Positions 8,001 to 16,736 of a stretch of 64,000 bases of DNA are shown one piece after another. Made by a program: the position numbers and the translations under genes. The stretch's first letter is position 1. Each line of letters begins with the position of its first letter. The notes below the pieces were generated by a model, which saw only the letters and a program-made list of their open reading frames with translations, ran no database searches and was not told where the DNA came from. Origin of the DNA: Terriglobia bacterium (GTDB lineage: Bacteria; Acidobacteriota; UBA6911); contig JAIQGI010000013.1 in the NCBI GenBank assembly GCA_020072565.1, positions 1 through 64,000 on the forward strand, written 5' to 3'.

Positions 8001-8026
8001 ACCAGTGACCACAGGTTAAGCAGTCC
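7983..8026 (-). other. Probable attachment site made of a tRNA 3' half
   Basis: Read on the minus strand, the sequence ends with a T-arm and acceptor strand: stem ACTGG (8006-8002), loop TTCAAGT (8001-7995), stem CCTGT (7994-7990; one T-T mismatch) and acceptor strand CGGGCGT, with A as the discriminator base. Upstream GGACTGCTTAACC recalls an anticodon arm of the Asn/Lys type but does not fold as one, and no tRNA 5' half follows in the chromosome. So this is a tRNA 3' fragment, typical of an attP/att core carried by an element, and not a functional tRNA gene. Confidence 0.7.
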
Positions 8027-8278
8027 CTCGTTTCCATTGGAGTCCCGGTGACGAAACCGGCCTAACTTGAGGTAGGTTACGGTCTCGAAACCCCTGTGCG
8101 GGTGCTCGGGAAATCCGGCAATGTAATCGTCGGGCTGGTCACTCCTGAATTCATCGAGCAGCAGGAAAGGATCCACGTAGTCGAGCCGCGGCGTCCCCAG
8201 GAGGCCGCTCAACTTCACACCGGCCCCTTCCTGGGTGGGAATGCCCTCGAGTATTCGATTCGCAATTCTGTTAGTCAT
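8018..8278 (-). pseudogene. Pirin family protein, truncated after 87 codons
   Basis: The start MTNRIANRILEGIPTQEG leads into the classic pirin cupin N-terminus: DPFLLLDEFRSDQPDDYIAG, then FPEHPHRGFETVTY with the metal-binding histidines, and HRDSNGNEGLL. Intact pirins continue with a GPGDVQWMTAGRGI-type segment; here the sequence instead runs into tRNA-like attachment DNA and the 3' end of the integrase. The chimeric frame stays open to 7835 but that part is the integrase shadow. The remaining C-terminal part (about 150-200 residues) should lie at the other end of the element, left of this window. The fragment is very unlikely to fold as a working double cupin. Confidence 0.85.
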
Positions 8279-8410
8279 GTAGTGTAAGATGTTCCTTCGC
8301 CCCGCAGAGTTACAGCCATGCCGGGATCTGGTGCGGGAGATTCAAACGCGAAAACGGCAGGCCTCAAGAGCTTTGAGAGCCTGACTACCGGCATGTTCTT
8401 CAGAGAGCCT

Positions 8411-8440
8411 TTGAGTCTGGACGCCCCGGCAGTTTATACT
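8411..8440 (+). promoter_or_regulatory. Probable sigma-70 promoter
   Basis: TTGAGT at 8411-8416 and TATACT at 8435-8440 are separated by 18 bases. They lie 20 bases before the GTG start of the exported repeat protein. Confidence 0.5.
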
Positions 8441-8460
8441 GTGCGTGGAGAATTGACATA

Positions 8461-10143
8461 GTGCCTGCTTATGGCCGGGAAAGAAGACCTCTTCATTGGA
8501 TCTGGCTGCTGGCCATCCTGATTCTGGCAGTCCTGTTGTTTCTCTCCTATCGACAGGGGCTCTTCACGGGCAGCCGCGGGACCCGAGAAAAGAGCGGCAC
8601 TGAGCCGCTTCAGCCGGCCTCGAAATCCGTTGCTGAAGGCCCGTCCACTGCGGCTTTGCAGCCTCAGGATTCCACGCTGGGGCAACAGGCCGCCCCCGCT
8701 TCCCCGGCATCGGATACCTGGTATACGTCCGTTGCATTCAAGGGGGTCGTGCTGAACGAAACGAACCGCACCCCCGTCGACGGCGCCACGGTTCGCATAT
8801 TCGCATATTCATCCCCGTCGTCCGTGGTTGATAAGACTACCAGTGCCGGCGGAAAATTCGAAATCGTCGCGCCTCCCGCGTATCGTTATGGAGTGAAAGC
8901 CGAGGCCGATGGATTCAGATCCTACCAGGAAGATTCGTTCGTGATCACTCGTCCCTACTACGATCTGGAAATCCTGCTCACGCCGACTCTGCTGCTGCGC
9001 GGGCGCGTAGTAGACAGCCTTAATGCTGGAGTCGGCGATGCGCTGGTGCAGCTGCGGCGGGAAGACGACCGAACCCCGGCATTTCTCTCGGTGACCACGG
9101 ACCAACAGGGCGTTTTTACCTTTACCGAGGTCCCGCGTTATGGGCGTTTGCGGGCCGAAGCCTATCATCCGGCGTTTGACTCGCTGGGCGCGGTAGCCGT
9201 CACTCTTCCCGCCGAGAGTGACGTGGTCATTCGAATGACGGCGACCCGAATCACGGGATCCCTCGCGGGCATTGTGACCGACACCGTGCGCAAGCCTGTC
9301 GCCGCGGCCAGGATTTCACTCTTCGATCCCAACCAAGGCAGGTTATTGTCTACGGTCCAGACCGACACGCAGGGGCTGTACAGATTCGCCAGAATGCGCG
9401 AAGGAAACTACCTCGTGAGGTGCGCGGCGGACGGCTTCGTCGATGCCCGCACCAATCAAGGGATCGCCGCCATCTCAGCCAACAGAGAGGCGCGGCTCGA
9501 CTTCAGCCTGGAGCCGGGACTGCAGATCCGGGGAGTTGTCGTCAATCAGAAGGAGGAGCCTGTCGTCCAGGCACAGGTGATGTGCTCTCCGGGCAGCATG
9601 CAAAGGGGCCGCCAGGCAGGCGACCCCGGCGCCGGTCGCATGGCGATCATGATGAGAGACATGGTCGGTGACCCACAAAGGGGCCGCGGCCTGGAGATCG
9701 CCACTACAGACAGCGAGGGACGTTTCCAGATCTCAGGCCTGACCGACACTCAATACCAGGTCACCGTGAGCCACCGGGACTATCAGTCTCTCCTCACGCG
9801 CGTCCGACCCTCCAATGAGCCCCAGAAGCTGGTCATGGACGCCGGGCTATCCCTGCGCGGCACCGTGAGCGACGTTCGAGGCGCCGCGGTCGAAAGGTTC
9901 ACCCTGACTTTCCAGTCGACCGCAGGCAGAAGCGAAAAATCCTACTCATTTACGACCACCGACGGACATTTCGAAATCCGCGGCCTCGCCCGCGACACTT
10001 ATCAAGTCAGCCTGCAGACATCCGGACGCGGGCGGTTCTCGGGAACCCTCGACCTTTCCGCTTCCACCGAGGTCTTTGTCGTCCTGGATCCCGCGAACGG
10101 CGGCAGAGGCCGGAGTCCCTTGAACTTCCTCAAGGCCAGGTAA
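8461..10143 (+). CDS. Exported carboxypeptidase-regulatory-like repeat protein
   Basis: A 560-residue protein with a GTG start. Residues about 12-28 (HWIWLLAILILAVLLFLSY) form an N-terminal membrane anchor or signal, followed by a Ser/Pro/Ala-rich linker to about residue 85. Then come about five beta-sandwich repeats of the carboxypeptidase regulatory domain type, each of the form G-x-V-x-N-x-x-x-x-P-V-x-x-A-x-V ... G-x-F-x-F-x-x-V/L-x-x-x-x-Y (for example FKGVVLNETNRTPVDGATV and SLAGIVTDTVRKPVAAARIS). Such proteins are common on the surface of Acidobacteriota and Bacteroidota and probably bind proteins or glycans. No enzyme domain is present. It has its own promoter and stands alone. Confidence 0.8.
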   Translation: MPAYGRERRPLHWIWLLAILILAVLLFLSYRQGLFTGSRGTREKSGTEPLQPASKSVAEGPSTAALQPQDSTLGQQAAPASPASDTWYTSVAFKGVVLNETNRTPVDGATVRIFAYSSPSSVVDKTTSAGGKFEIVAPPAYRYGVKAEADGFRSYQEDSFVITRPYYDLEILLTPTLLLRGRVVDSLNAGVGDALVQLRREDDRTPAFLSVTTDQQGVFTFTEVPRYGRLRAEAYHPAFDSLGAVAVTLPAESDVVIRMTATRITGSLAGIVTDTVRKPVAAARISLFDPNQGRLLSTVQTDTQGLYRFARMREGNYLVRCAADGFVDARTNQGIAAISANREARLDFSLEPGLQIRGVVVNQKEEPVVQAQVMCSPGSMQRGRQAGDPGAGRMAIMMRDMVGDPQRGRGLEIATTDSEGRFQISGLTDTQYQVTVSHRDYQSLLTRVRPSNEPQKLVMDAGLSLRGTVSDVRGAAVERFTLTFQSTAGRSEKSYSFTTTDGHFEIRGLARDTYQVSLQTSGRGRFSGTLDLSASTEVFVVLDPANGGRGRSPLNFLKAR

Positions 10144-10414
10144 GACCGCCGGGACGTCGGGAAAGCCGGCCTCGCGTGACAGCGTTCTGTCCGTCCCCGT
10201 ACCTCAGTCCTCTGCCCCAAAAACATACTTTGCCAGACGCGACCCTCCTCATGTCCCCCAACATCGCCACGATTTTCATGCGCCGCAGCCGTGGCGGCTT
10301 GAATTGTTCAAAATGACCCTGCAAGCAGCTCCTCCGGCTGCGTCTTTATAGCAAGAGCCTTCAGAACCATCACTCAGGCTCCGGAGGTTCCTCGACTTCA
10401 GAAGGGAGGCTGTC

Positions 10415-12865
10415 ATGCAACTAGGCTCGTTTGCCGCCGTTTTGCTGTCCGGCTCGATGGCACTCGCTACCCAAGGAAGGAATACAACCGGAAGGGTTGT
10501 GGTCCCCGCTCCGCCGGCGTCGGCCAGAGTCACTCAGGGGGCGCTTCAGGTCATCGACAAAGACGGCAATGCCACCGCGCTTTGCCCACTCAAGCACACT
10601 GACGTCAAAGCATCGATCAGCGGATTTCTCGCCCGCGTGATTGTGACTCAGCAGTTTGTCAACCCAAGCACAGAGAAGATCGAGGCCGTATACACTTTCC
10701 CTCTGCCCCAAAATGCCGCAGTCGACGACATGACGCTGACCGTAGGCAACCGGATCGTCCGGGGGCACATCAAGAGACGCGAGGAGGCCCAGGCCATTTA
10801 TGAAGCCGCCCGATCTGCCGGACATGTGGCGGGCCTGCTCGACCAGGAGAGGCCGAACATCTTCACTCAGTCCGTCGCCAACATCACGCCCGGGGCGCAA
10901 GTAACGGTCGAGATCAGCTATGTTGAGGCATTGAAGTATGCGGACGGAACATATGAATTCGTATTCCCGATGGTGGTGGCTCCCCGCTATATCCCGGGCA
11001 CGCCGACCGGCAGAACCGGCGGCGGCTGGGCCCAGGATACCAATAAGGTTCCGGACGCCTCGCGTATCACGCCCCCGGTCGCGGGCAACCCTGAGACCGC
11101 CATGCCTACGCGGGCCGGGCACGATATCTCGCTGGAGGTTCTGCTTGAGGCGGGGGTGACGATCGAAGATCTCAAATCGGTCTTGCATGAAGTGACCGTC
11201 GATAGACCCGGCCCCCACAGCGCCGCCGTGCGGCTCAAGGATCAATCTGAGATCCCCAACAGGGATTTCATCCTCCGCTACGGCGTCGCCGGAGGCAGCA
11301 TCAAGGATGCGGTCCTTGCCCACCAGGGAGATCAGGGTGGCTTTTTCACTCTCGTGCTCCAACCGCCCGAGCGCGTGAACGTCCAGGATGTCACGCCGAA
11401 GGAACTGATCTTCGTGCTCGACAGTTCCGGATCGATGAGCGGCTTCCCAATCGAAAAGGCCAAAGAGACCATGCGGCTTGCCCTCAAAGGACTCTACCCC
11501 AGGGACACGTTTAACCTGATGACCTTTTCCGGAGACACGCGCATTCTCTTCCCCGCGCCAGTGCCGGCAACACCCGACAATCTCCAGAAGGCAGAGCAGT
11601 TTCTTTCCATGCAAGGCGGGAGCGGCGGCACCGAAATGATGCGTGCCATTCGCGCTGCCCTGGCGCCGTCCGACGAACAGAGCCACATCCGCATTGTCTG
11701 CTTTATGACGGACGGCATGGTGGGGAATGATTTCGAGATCATTTCGGAGGTCCAAAAGCACCCGAACGCGCGCGTCTTCGCCTTCGGCATCGGGAACTCG
11801 GTCAACCGTTTTCTGCTCGACCAGATGGCGCAGCAGGGCCGGGGCGAAGTCGAGTATGTCACCCTGGGCGACGACGGCTCGGCAGCGGCGCGGCGATTTC
11901 ACGAGCGGGTGCGCAACCCGCTCCTCACCGACATCACCATCGAATGGGGCGGATTGGCGGTTACCGATGTCTATCCAAAACGCATACCGGATCTCTTCAG
12001 TGCCAAACCGATGGTGATTTGCGGCCGCTACACGCGCGCCGGCAAAGGAGTCATCCTTGTGTCCGGCAACATGTCCGGCGGACATTTCTCGCGCGAAATA
12101 CCCGTAAACCTGCCGGATCGCGAACCGCGCAACAGCGTGCTTGCCAAGCTGTGGGCGCGAACCCGCATCGACGATCTGATGGCGCAGGACTACCGCGGCA
12201 TTCAACGCGCCAACATGCAATCCGATCTCCGGGAGCAGATCACCCAACTAGGGCTGGATTTCGGGCTGATGACTCAGTTCACGTCCTTTGTTGCAGTAGA
12301 GGAGATGACCATCACCGAGGGGGGCAAACCGCGCCGTATCGAAGTGCCCGTGGAATTACCCGACGGCGTGAGCTATCGGGGGATATTCGGCGCGCCCGGT
12401 GAGGGGATGCCGGCAACGTCAGCTGCAAACCTCTCGATGGTCAAAGGCCTTGCGATGGCCGGAGGGATGGGTGGAGGTGTAGGCCCCCGGCAGATGGCGC
12501 CAGCCCCCGTCATCGCGAATGCAGAAATCTCCCGTGCGTTATCAGCGGCTGAGTTGAAGCGCAATCAAATCGGCACCAAGTTTCACCCGGCAATCGCAGC
12601 CTTGATCGCGCGGCTTGGCGTTCCGGGCGCCAAGCCCGGCGCAGATGAAGGAAAGTTCGTTCGTGATGGCAAAGCCTCAATTCAGATCTGGCTCGCTGAG
12701 AAAAACACCGCGGTCCTGGCTGAATTGAAGCGGCTCGGGTTCGAGGTCGTCCTGGAACCGAAGAGCGCGATGATGCTGATCGGACGGCTGCCGATCGGTA
12801 ACCTGGAAGCGCTCGCTAAACTGGATGCCGTCCGCTATATCGCCCCATCCGAGATCCAGAAGTGA
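10415..12865 (+). CDS. VIT and VWA domain exported protein
   Basis: An 816-residue protein. A short signal peptide (MQLGSFAAVLLSGSMALATQ) is followed at about residues 50-180 by a VIT (inter-alpha-trypsin-inhibitor) domain: VIVTQQFVNPSTEKIEAVYT, FPLPQNAAVDDM, ARSAGHVAGLLDQERPNIFT. A von Willebrand A domain starts near residue 328 with an intact MIDAS motif DSSGSMSG and later TDGMVGND, so it should bind a divalent metal and a protein ligand. The C-terminal 200 residues include a Gly/Met-rich stretch and end in an uncharacterised alpha/beta segment. The start follows GGGAGG with good spacing. Acts in the periplasm or on the surface; its partner is unknown. Confidence 0.88.
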   Translation: MQLGSFAAVLLSGSMALATQGRNTTGRVVVPAPPASARVTQGALQVIDKDGNATALCPLKHTDVKASISGFLARVIVTQQFVNPSTEKIEAVYTFPLPQNAAVDDMTLTVGNRIVRGHIKRREEAQAIYEAARSAGHVAGLLDQERPNIFTQSVANITPGAQVTVEISYVEALKYADGTYEFVFPMVVAPRYIPGTPTGRTGGGWAQDTNKVPDASRITPPVAGNPETAMPTRAGHDISLEVLLEAGVTIEDLKSVLHEVTVDRPGPHSAAVRLKDQSEIPNRDFILRYGVAGGSIKDAVLAHQGDQGGFFTLVLQPPERVNVQDVTPKELIFVLDSSGSMSGFPIEKAKETMRLALKGLYPRDTFNLMTFSGDTRILFPAPVPATPDNLQKAEQFLSMQGGSGGTEMMRAIRAALAPSDEQSHIRIVCFMTDGMVGNDFEIISEVQKHPNARVFAFGIGNSVNRFLLDQMAQQGRGEVEYVTLGDDGSAAARRFHERVRNPLLTDITIEWGGLAVTDVYPKRIPDLFSAKPMVICGRYTRAGKGVILVSGNMSGGHFSREIPVNLPDREPRNSVLAKLWARTRIDDLMAQDYRGIQRANMQSDLREQITQLGLDFGLMTQFTSFVAVEEMTITEGGKPRRIEVPVELPDGVSYRGIFGAPGEGMPATSAANLSMVKGLAMAGGMGGGVGPRQMAPAPVIANAEISRALSAAELKRNQIGTKFHPAIAALIARLGVPGAKPGADEGKFVRDGKASIQIWLAEKNTAVLAELKRLGFEVVLEPKSAMMLIGRLPIGNLEALAKLDAVRYIAPSEIQK

Positions 12866-12875
12866 TAGGTCATGA

Positions 12876-12927
12876 GTCATGAGTGATGGGTCGCAGGTAA
12901 AGGAGGGTTTCACCCATCACTCATGAC
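12876..12927. terminator. Bidirectional terminator-like inverted repeat
   Basis: A perfect 16-bp inverted repeat: GTCATGAGTGATGGGT at 12876-12891 and ACCCATCACTCATGAC at 12912-12927, with a 20-base loop, followed on the + strand by ACTTTTCTT. It lies between two convergent genes. The arm sequence belongs to a TGATGAGT/CATGA repeat family also seen at 37247-37277 and 63485-63535. Confidence 0.6.
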
Positions 12928-12934
12928 ACTTTTC

Positions 12935-14854
12935 TTAGCCTGGGCAGCCGGTCAGGCCCAGAATCACATTTATCAGCATCTGCAGATCCAGGGCGTTTGT
13001 GACCCCGTCGCCGTTGATGTCGCAGTTTGTCGGGCTCCCCGGGATGCCCAAAATCGAGTTGATCAGCAACTGTATGTCCAGAACGTTTACCGATCCGTCG
13101 CCATTAATGTCGCACCGGCTGGCACTGACGGTAAACACTGCAGAGCTTGCGCCTGTTCCCACGGGAGTAGTGACGCTGATTCTGCCGGAAGTCGCCCCTG
13201 CCGGGACGGTCGCCGTAATTCGCGCCGGCGACACTACCGTGAAACCGGCCGCGGCGGAGGTGTTGAACTTGACGGTTGTTGCCCCGTTCAGATTCGTACC
13301 TGTGATGGTGACTACAGTTCCTGCGCGGCCGCTTGAGGGAGCCATCCCCGTGATCGTGGGCGGACTGGACAGGGTGGTAGCGGAAACCTCATTGGAATAT
13401 GCAGAGTCGGCGGCAGCTCCAGTGGCCTCGACGCGATAGTAATAATTCGTGTTTGTGCCCAATCCCGTATCGCTGAAGGAAGTCACATTCGCTGCAGTCG
13501 TTCCAACTTGCGACCAGATCCCCCCAGCACCTTCTTTTCTCTCGACCGCAAAGCCGGTCTCGTCGGCGCTGTTGTCCAGCCATAGCAGGTTGACCTGAGA
13601 ACTCGAGACTGCGATCGCAGTCAGGTTCGAAGGCGCAGCCGGTCCTGAGGTAAGGCAGGAGGAAGCCGACGCGACATGCGCTGCGATCTCCGCGCGCGAA
13701 TAGGGACAAAATGTCGATCCCGTCCCAATGGTGCTGTTCATGATGGTATTGCCGCAATCCGTGGGTGCAGGGCTCGCCTGTTCCGTGTGTGTGGCGCCGA
13801 AGTTGTGACCGATCTCGTGAGCCGTGAGGAGGTATTTGCCGGGGGAGGAGGTGAGTCTCTGGGAAACGCCGTAGCTGTAGCTTCGGGCCTCGCACACCAC
13901 CGACAGATAGGCGATGCCGATAGTGCTCCCGTCCATGTTCTTGCCGGTCCACATATGAGCGAGATCGAACGGCACATAGTAGAAGTTGGCGTTCCAGTGA
14001 TCGCGGAACTCCGAAAGCATGGCGGACGGAGCAGTCGAGCTGTAAGGATCGGTCGGCGTAGACCAGACATGCTGGTAGACGACCTGAAGCGAAATCGAAA
14101 GCTGTGACTGATAGATGCCATCCACCTGGTTGAGAATGTCGAGAATCGTCGCATTCGCTTCCGTCGCTCCCCCGCAGGCGACCACGTACTCATAATCGGC
14201 TTCTGTCGCTACCTGGGCTGCCCGCACCCCGGAAGTCGCAGCGAGCATGCGGGGTTCGACCAGTTCCCGGGCTTCCCCAATCCTGTGGGCCAGCGTGGTG
14301 CCGCAGACACCGAGGACTTCGGGACGGATATCCGACCGGCGGTAAACCACCATCTCCGACGGATCCGACGAGGGGGAGAAATTGCGCAGCGGCTCGATGT
14401 AGTACCACTCATCGGGTGTCAGGATCACCCCTTCCAAAGTTGCGTCCCTGACAGTGAAACGTGCCTCCGAGTCCCAGAGTCGCGGTACCGTGCCACGGAA
14501 GGTGTGTGCCGGCGCCCTCGCGAGCTCGCTCCTGGCGCCTCCCGGCAGTTCCTCCTCAGCCACGCAGCCGGAGGCGCGCAGATCATAAGGCTCCAGGACG
14601 ACATCAAAGATCTGATCCGGGGTGGCGATCCTGAATTCGCCGGTATCACGGACCTGCTGCGCCACTCGTGCCGTGTCCATCCTTACCCTGTCATAGCGCT
14701 GCAGAATTCTGTCGATCTGTTCCCGCGTTGCTGCAGAACGCTGCATTGCGCCGGCACTCTCGTGCGGAGCCATGCCCGGCAGAAACGTGACCAAGATGAG
14801 GCTGAAAATGCGAAACAGCTGCACCCGTAAACGACTGTAGGATTTCCATTTCAT
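12935..14854 (-). CDS. Secreted reprolysin-like metalloprotease with FN3, IPT and dockerin
   Basis: A 639-residue exported zinc protease. A signal peptide (LFRIFSLILVTFLPGMA) is followed by a propeptide and a catalytic domain with the extended zinc motif HEIGHNFGATH (about residue 345) and a Met-turn-like IMNST, placing it in the M12B-like metzincins. Then come a fibronectin type III domain (about 395-485; PSNLTAIAVSSSQVNLLW), an IPT/TIG domain (about 495-575; PTITGMAPSSGRAGTVVTIT) and a C-terminal dockerin-like module with two calcium loops (DINGDGSVNVLDIQ and DINGDGVTNALDLQ). The dockerin suggests attachment to a cohesin partner or a calcium-stabilised tail. Start chosen at the ATG with AAGGAAA upstream. 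Confidence 0.88.
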   Translation of the reverse strand: MKWKSYSRLRVQLFRIFSLILVTFLPGMAPHESAGAMQRSAATREQIDRILQRYDRVRMDTARVAQQVRDTGEFRIATPDQIFDVVLEPYDLRASGCVAEEELPGGARSELARAPAHTFRGTVPRLWDSEARFTVRDATLEGVILTPDEWYYIEPLRNFSPSSDPSEMVVYRRSDIRPEVLGVCGTTLAHRIGEARELVEPRMLAATSGVRAAQVATEADYEYVVACGGATEANATILDILNQVDGIYQSQLSISLQVVYQHVWSTPTDPYSSTAPSAMLSEFRDHWNANFYYVPFDLAHMWTGKNMDGSTIGIAYLSVVCEARSYSYGVSQRLTSSPGKYLLTAHEIGHNFGATHTEQASPAPTDCGNTIMNSTIGTGSTFCPYSRAEIAAHVASASSCLTSGPAAPSNLTAIAVSSSQVNLLWLDNSADETGFAVERKEGAGGIWSQVGTTAANVTSFSDTGLGTNTNYYYRVEATGAAADSAYSNEVSATTLSSPPTITGMAPSSGRAGTVVTITGTNLNGATTVKFNTSAAAGFTVVSPARITATVPAGATSGRISVTTPVGTGASSAVFTVSASRCDINGDGSVNVLDIQLLINSILGIPGSPTNCDINGDGVTNALDLQMLINVILGLTGCPG

Positions 14855-15090
14855 GGTCTGTTTCCTTAGCCCGGCACGGGGAAGGTCGTCGTTTGGGGGG
14901 GGATGGGATCTCGCGTGCGTGCAGACGTACCCGGAAAGTGCAGGGAGAGGTCCGCCTGCCTTCGTATCGGCACGTCACTGGACTTACAATAGACCCTCGG
15001 AGAAACAACCAACACACATATTCCAGGACTGCAGGACTTGCGGAAAGCCGTTGGCGATGAGTTACTTAGGGTGTCTGAGCCCTCGAGGTT

Positions 15091-16407
15091 TCAAAGCAGG
15101 CGACGGGGCCGTTGGTTGATGGCGAACAGGATTGCGCCCGCCGCCAGGGCCAGGCCGCCTCCCAGAATCTGTTTTCGTGTGGCGCCAAACAGGATCGCCA
15201 GGGAAACCAGGATAGCCAAAATGGGGACCAGCGGTCCCATTGGAATCACGTAAGTCGGCCGCTTTACCGCGCCCTCGAAGCGCCGCGCGCGCAGGATCAG
15301 CGTCGACGCGCTTGCGCCGGTATAGGTGACCAGGCGCGCCACGGCGCTGACAACCGCCAGTTTGACGAATGAGCCGGTCAGGGCCAGCAGCAGTGCCACG
15401 GTTGAGGAAAAGAGAATCGCGTTCGCCGGAGTGCGGAACCTCACGTGGATGCGGCCGAACCATTTCGGCAATTGCCCGTTCTCGGCCAGCGCGAACAGCA
15501 TGCGGGATCCAGTCAGGATCTGGCCCGCATTGTTCCCGGTCATGGAAATCACCGACCCGATCCCGATCAGCAGGGCGCCCGCCGCCCCCATGAAGATGTG
15601 GGCAGCATCCGCCAGCGGCGTCGTGGAAGCTGCCAGACTGGGCAGCGTGCCCGCCGCGACCAACTGAGTCAATGTCATCACTACCGTTACGGTCGCAATC
15701 GTCATCACCAGCGCAAAGGGCACGTGGCGGCGCGGGTCGTTTGCTTCACCGGCAGGGACCGGCACAACGTCGTAACCGCCGTAGACGAAGATCATCAGCA
15801 GGGCTGCCGTGGTCCCCTGCTGCCAGGTGACCGGCCTCAATAAGCCCAGGTTGGCGGGATTGATGAAAAAAACGCCGATAGCAATGAATATTCCCAACGG
15901 CAGCAGCTTGCCGATGGTCAGCAGGTTTACTGCCCAGGAGCTTTGGCGAATGCCTACGACGTTGATCACGGTCAAGACGAGCGTCAGGCCGATGATGACA
16001 GTGCTGCGTCCCGGTTCTGCTGCCGCCGCGGGCCAGTAAAAGCCGAGCGCCACCGCAATACCGTTCACGACCGATGCGTGGCTCGCCACGCGCGTGAACC
16101 ACTGCATGAAGCCTACTTCAAATCCTGCGAACCGGCCGAAGGCCTCGCGCGTGTACAGATACGGACCGCCCGTGCCCTCAAACCTGCTGCCCACCTCGGC
16201 AAAGCACAGTGCCACCAGGAGCGATGCCAATCCGGCCAGCACGAATGCCGGCACGCTCCAGGCACCCACCAGTGCGGCAACCTGCGAGGGCATCAGGAAA
16301 ATCGCGCCGCCGATCACCTGGTTCACACCGATGGCCGTGAGGTCCCATCGGCTCAGTTCACGCCTTAGTGTCGGTGCCTGTACTGCAGCCTGCGTCGATG
16401 CTTCCAT
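15091..16407 (-). CDS. APC-family amino acid permease
   Basis: An inner-membrane transporter of the amino acid-polyamine-organocation family. It has about 12 hydrophobic segments, beginning with the family's TM1 glycine motif (LTAIGVNQVIGGAIFLMPSQ) and the conserved FAEVGSRFEGTGGPYLYTREAFG after TM3. Substrate cannot be told from sequence. The frame opens at a TTG at 16443, but the ATG at 16407 (MEASTQAAVQAP) better fits the family's short cytoplasmic N-terminus; neither has a strong ribosome site. It stands alone; a MITE-like repeat lies just upstream. Confidence 0.87.
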   Translation of the reverse strand: MEASTQAAVQAPTLRRELSRWDLTAIGVNQVIGGAIFLMPSQVAALVGAWSVPAFVLAGLASLLVALCFAEVGSRFEGTGGPYLYTREAFGRFAGFEVGFMQWFTRVASHASVVNGIAVALGFYWPAAAAEPGRSTVIIGLTLVLTVINVVGIRQSSWAVNLLTIGKLLPLGIFIAIGVFFINPANLGLLRPVTWQQGTTAALLMIFVYGGYDVVPVPAGEANDPRRHVPFALVMTIATVTVVMTLTQLVAAGTLPSLAASTTPLADAAHIFMGAAGALLIGIGSVISMTGNNAGQILTGSRMLFALAENGQLPKWFGRIHVRFRTPANAILFSSTVALLLALTGSFVKLAVVSAVARLVTYTGASASTLILRARRFEGAVKRPTYVIPMGPLVPILAILVSLAILFGATRKQILGGGLALAAGAILFAINQRPRRLL

Positions 16408-16467
16408 GGCGCAACGTTGTATCACGGCAGAGCCGCGATGCAAAAAACCTCAACGCGGAGCCCGTAG

Positions 16468-16639
16468 CCTGAGTTATTCATGAAGCAGAACCGCATGCCG
16501 GTGCAAAGAAACAGAATTGGACGCTGATAAACGCGGGCAGGAGCTTTTGCCCGCCGACCAGGACCGAACGGTCAGCATCTGTCGGAGTTTTTCCGCGTCC
16601 AAAACGGTCCTCTGATCGCATATTCATGAATAATCAGGG
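16468..16639 (+). mobile_element. MITE-like element, copy 1
   Basis: A 172-bp non-coding element with imperfect terminal inverted repeats (CCTGAGTTATTCATGAA at the left, TTCATGAATAATCAGG at the right). Inside, TTGGACGCTGATAAACGC and TTTTTCCGCGTCCAAAA are complementary, so the whole element can fold as a long hairpin. It aligns over its length with the reverse complement of 46371-46571. It fills most of the 329-bp gap between the permease start and the following gene's end. No transposase is encoded. Confidence 0.75.
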
Positions 16640-16736
16640 GCAAAGAGAAGCAGATGTAGGAACACATAGTATCTCCGCGGCCTCTGCGCTGAGATTTTGC
16701 TTTTCTTGATTACACCGCCATCATTCGTGATGGCTG

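Noticed and set aside
7983-8026. Complete tRNA gene
   Set aside because: Only the T-arm and 3' acceptor strand are present, the anticodon region does not fold and the 5' half is replaced by pirin codons.
10421-12247. 608-aa minus-strand frame over the VIT/VWA gene
   Set aside because: Antisense shadow; no start signal or domain, whereas the + strand frame has VIT and VWA motifs.
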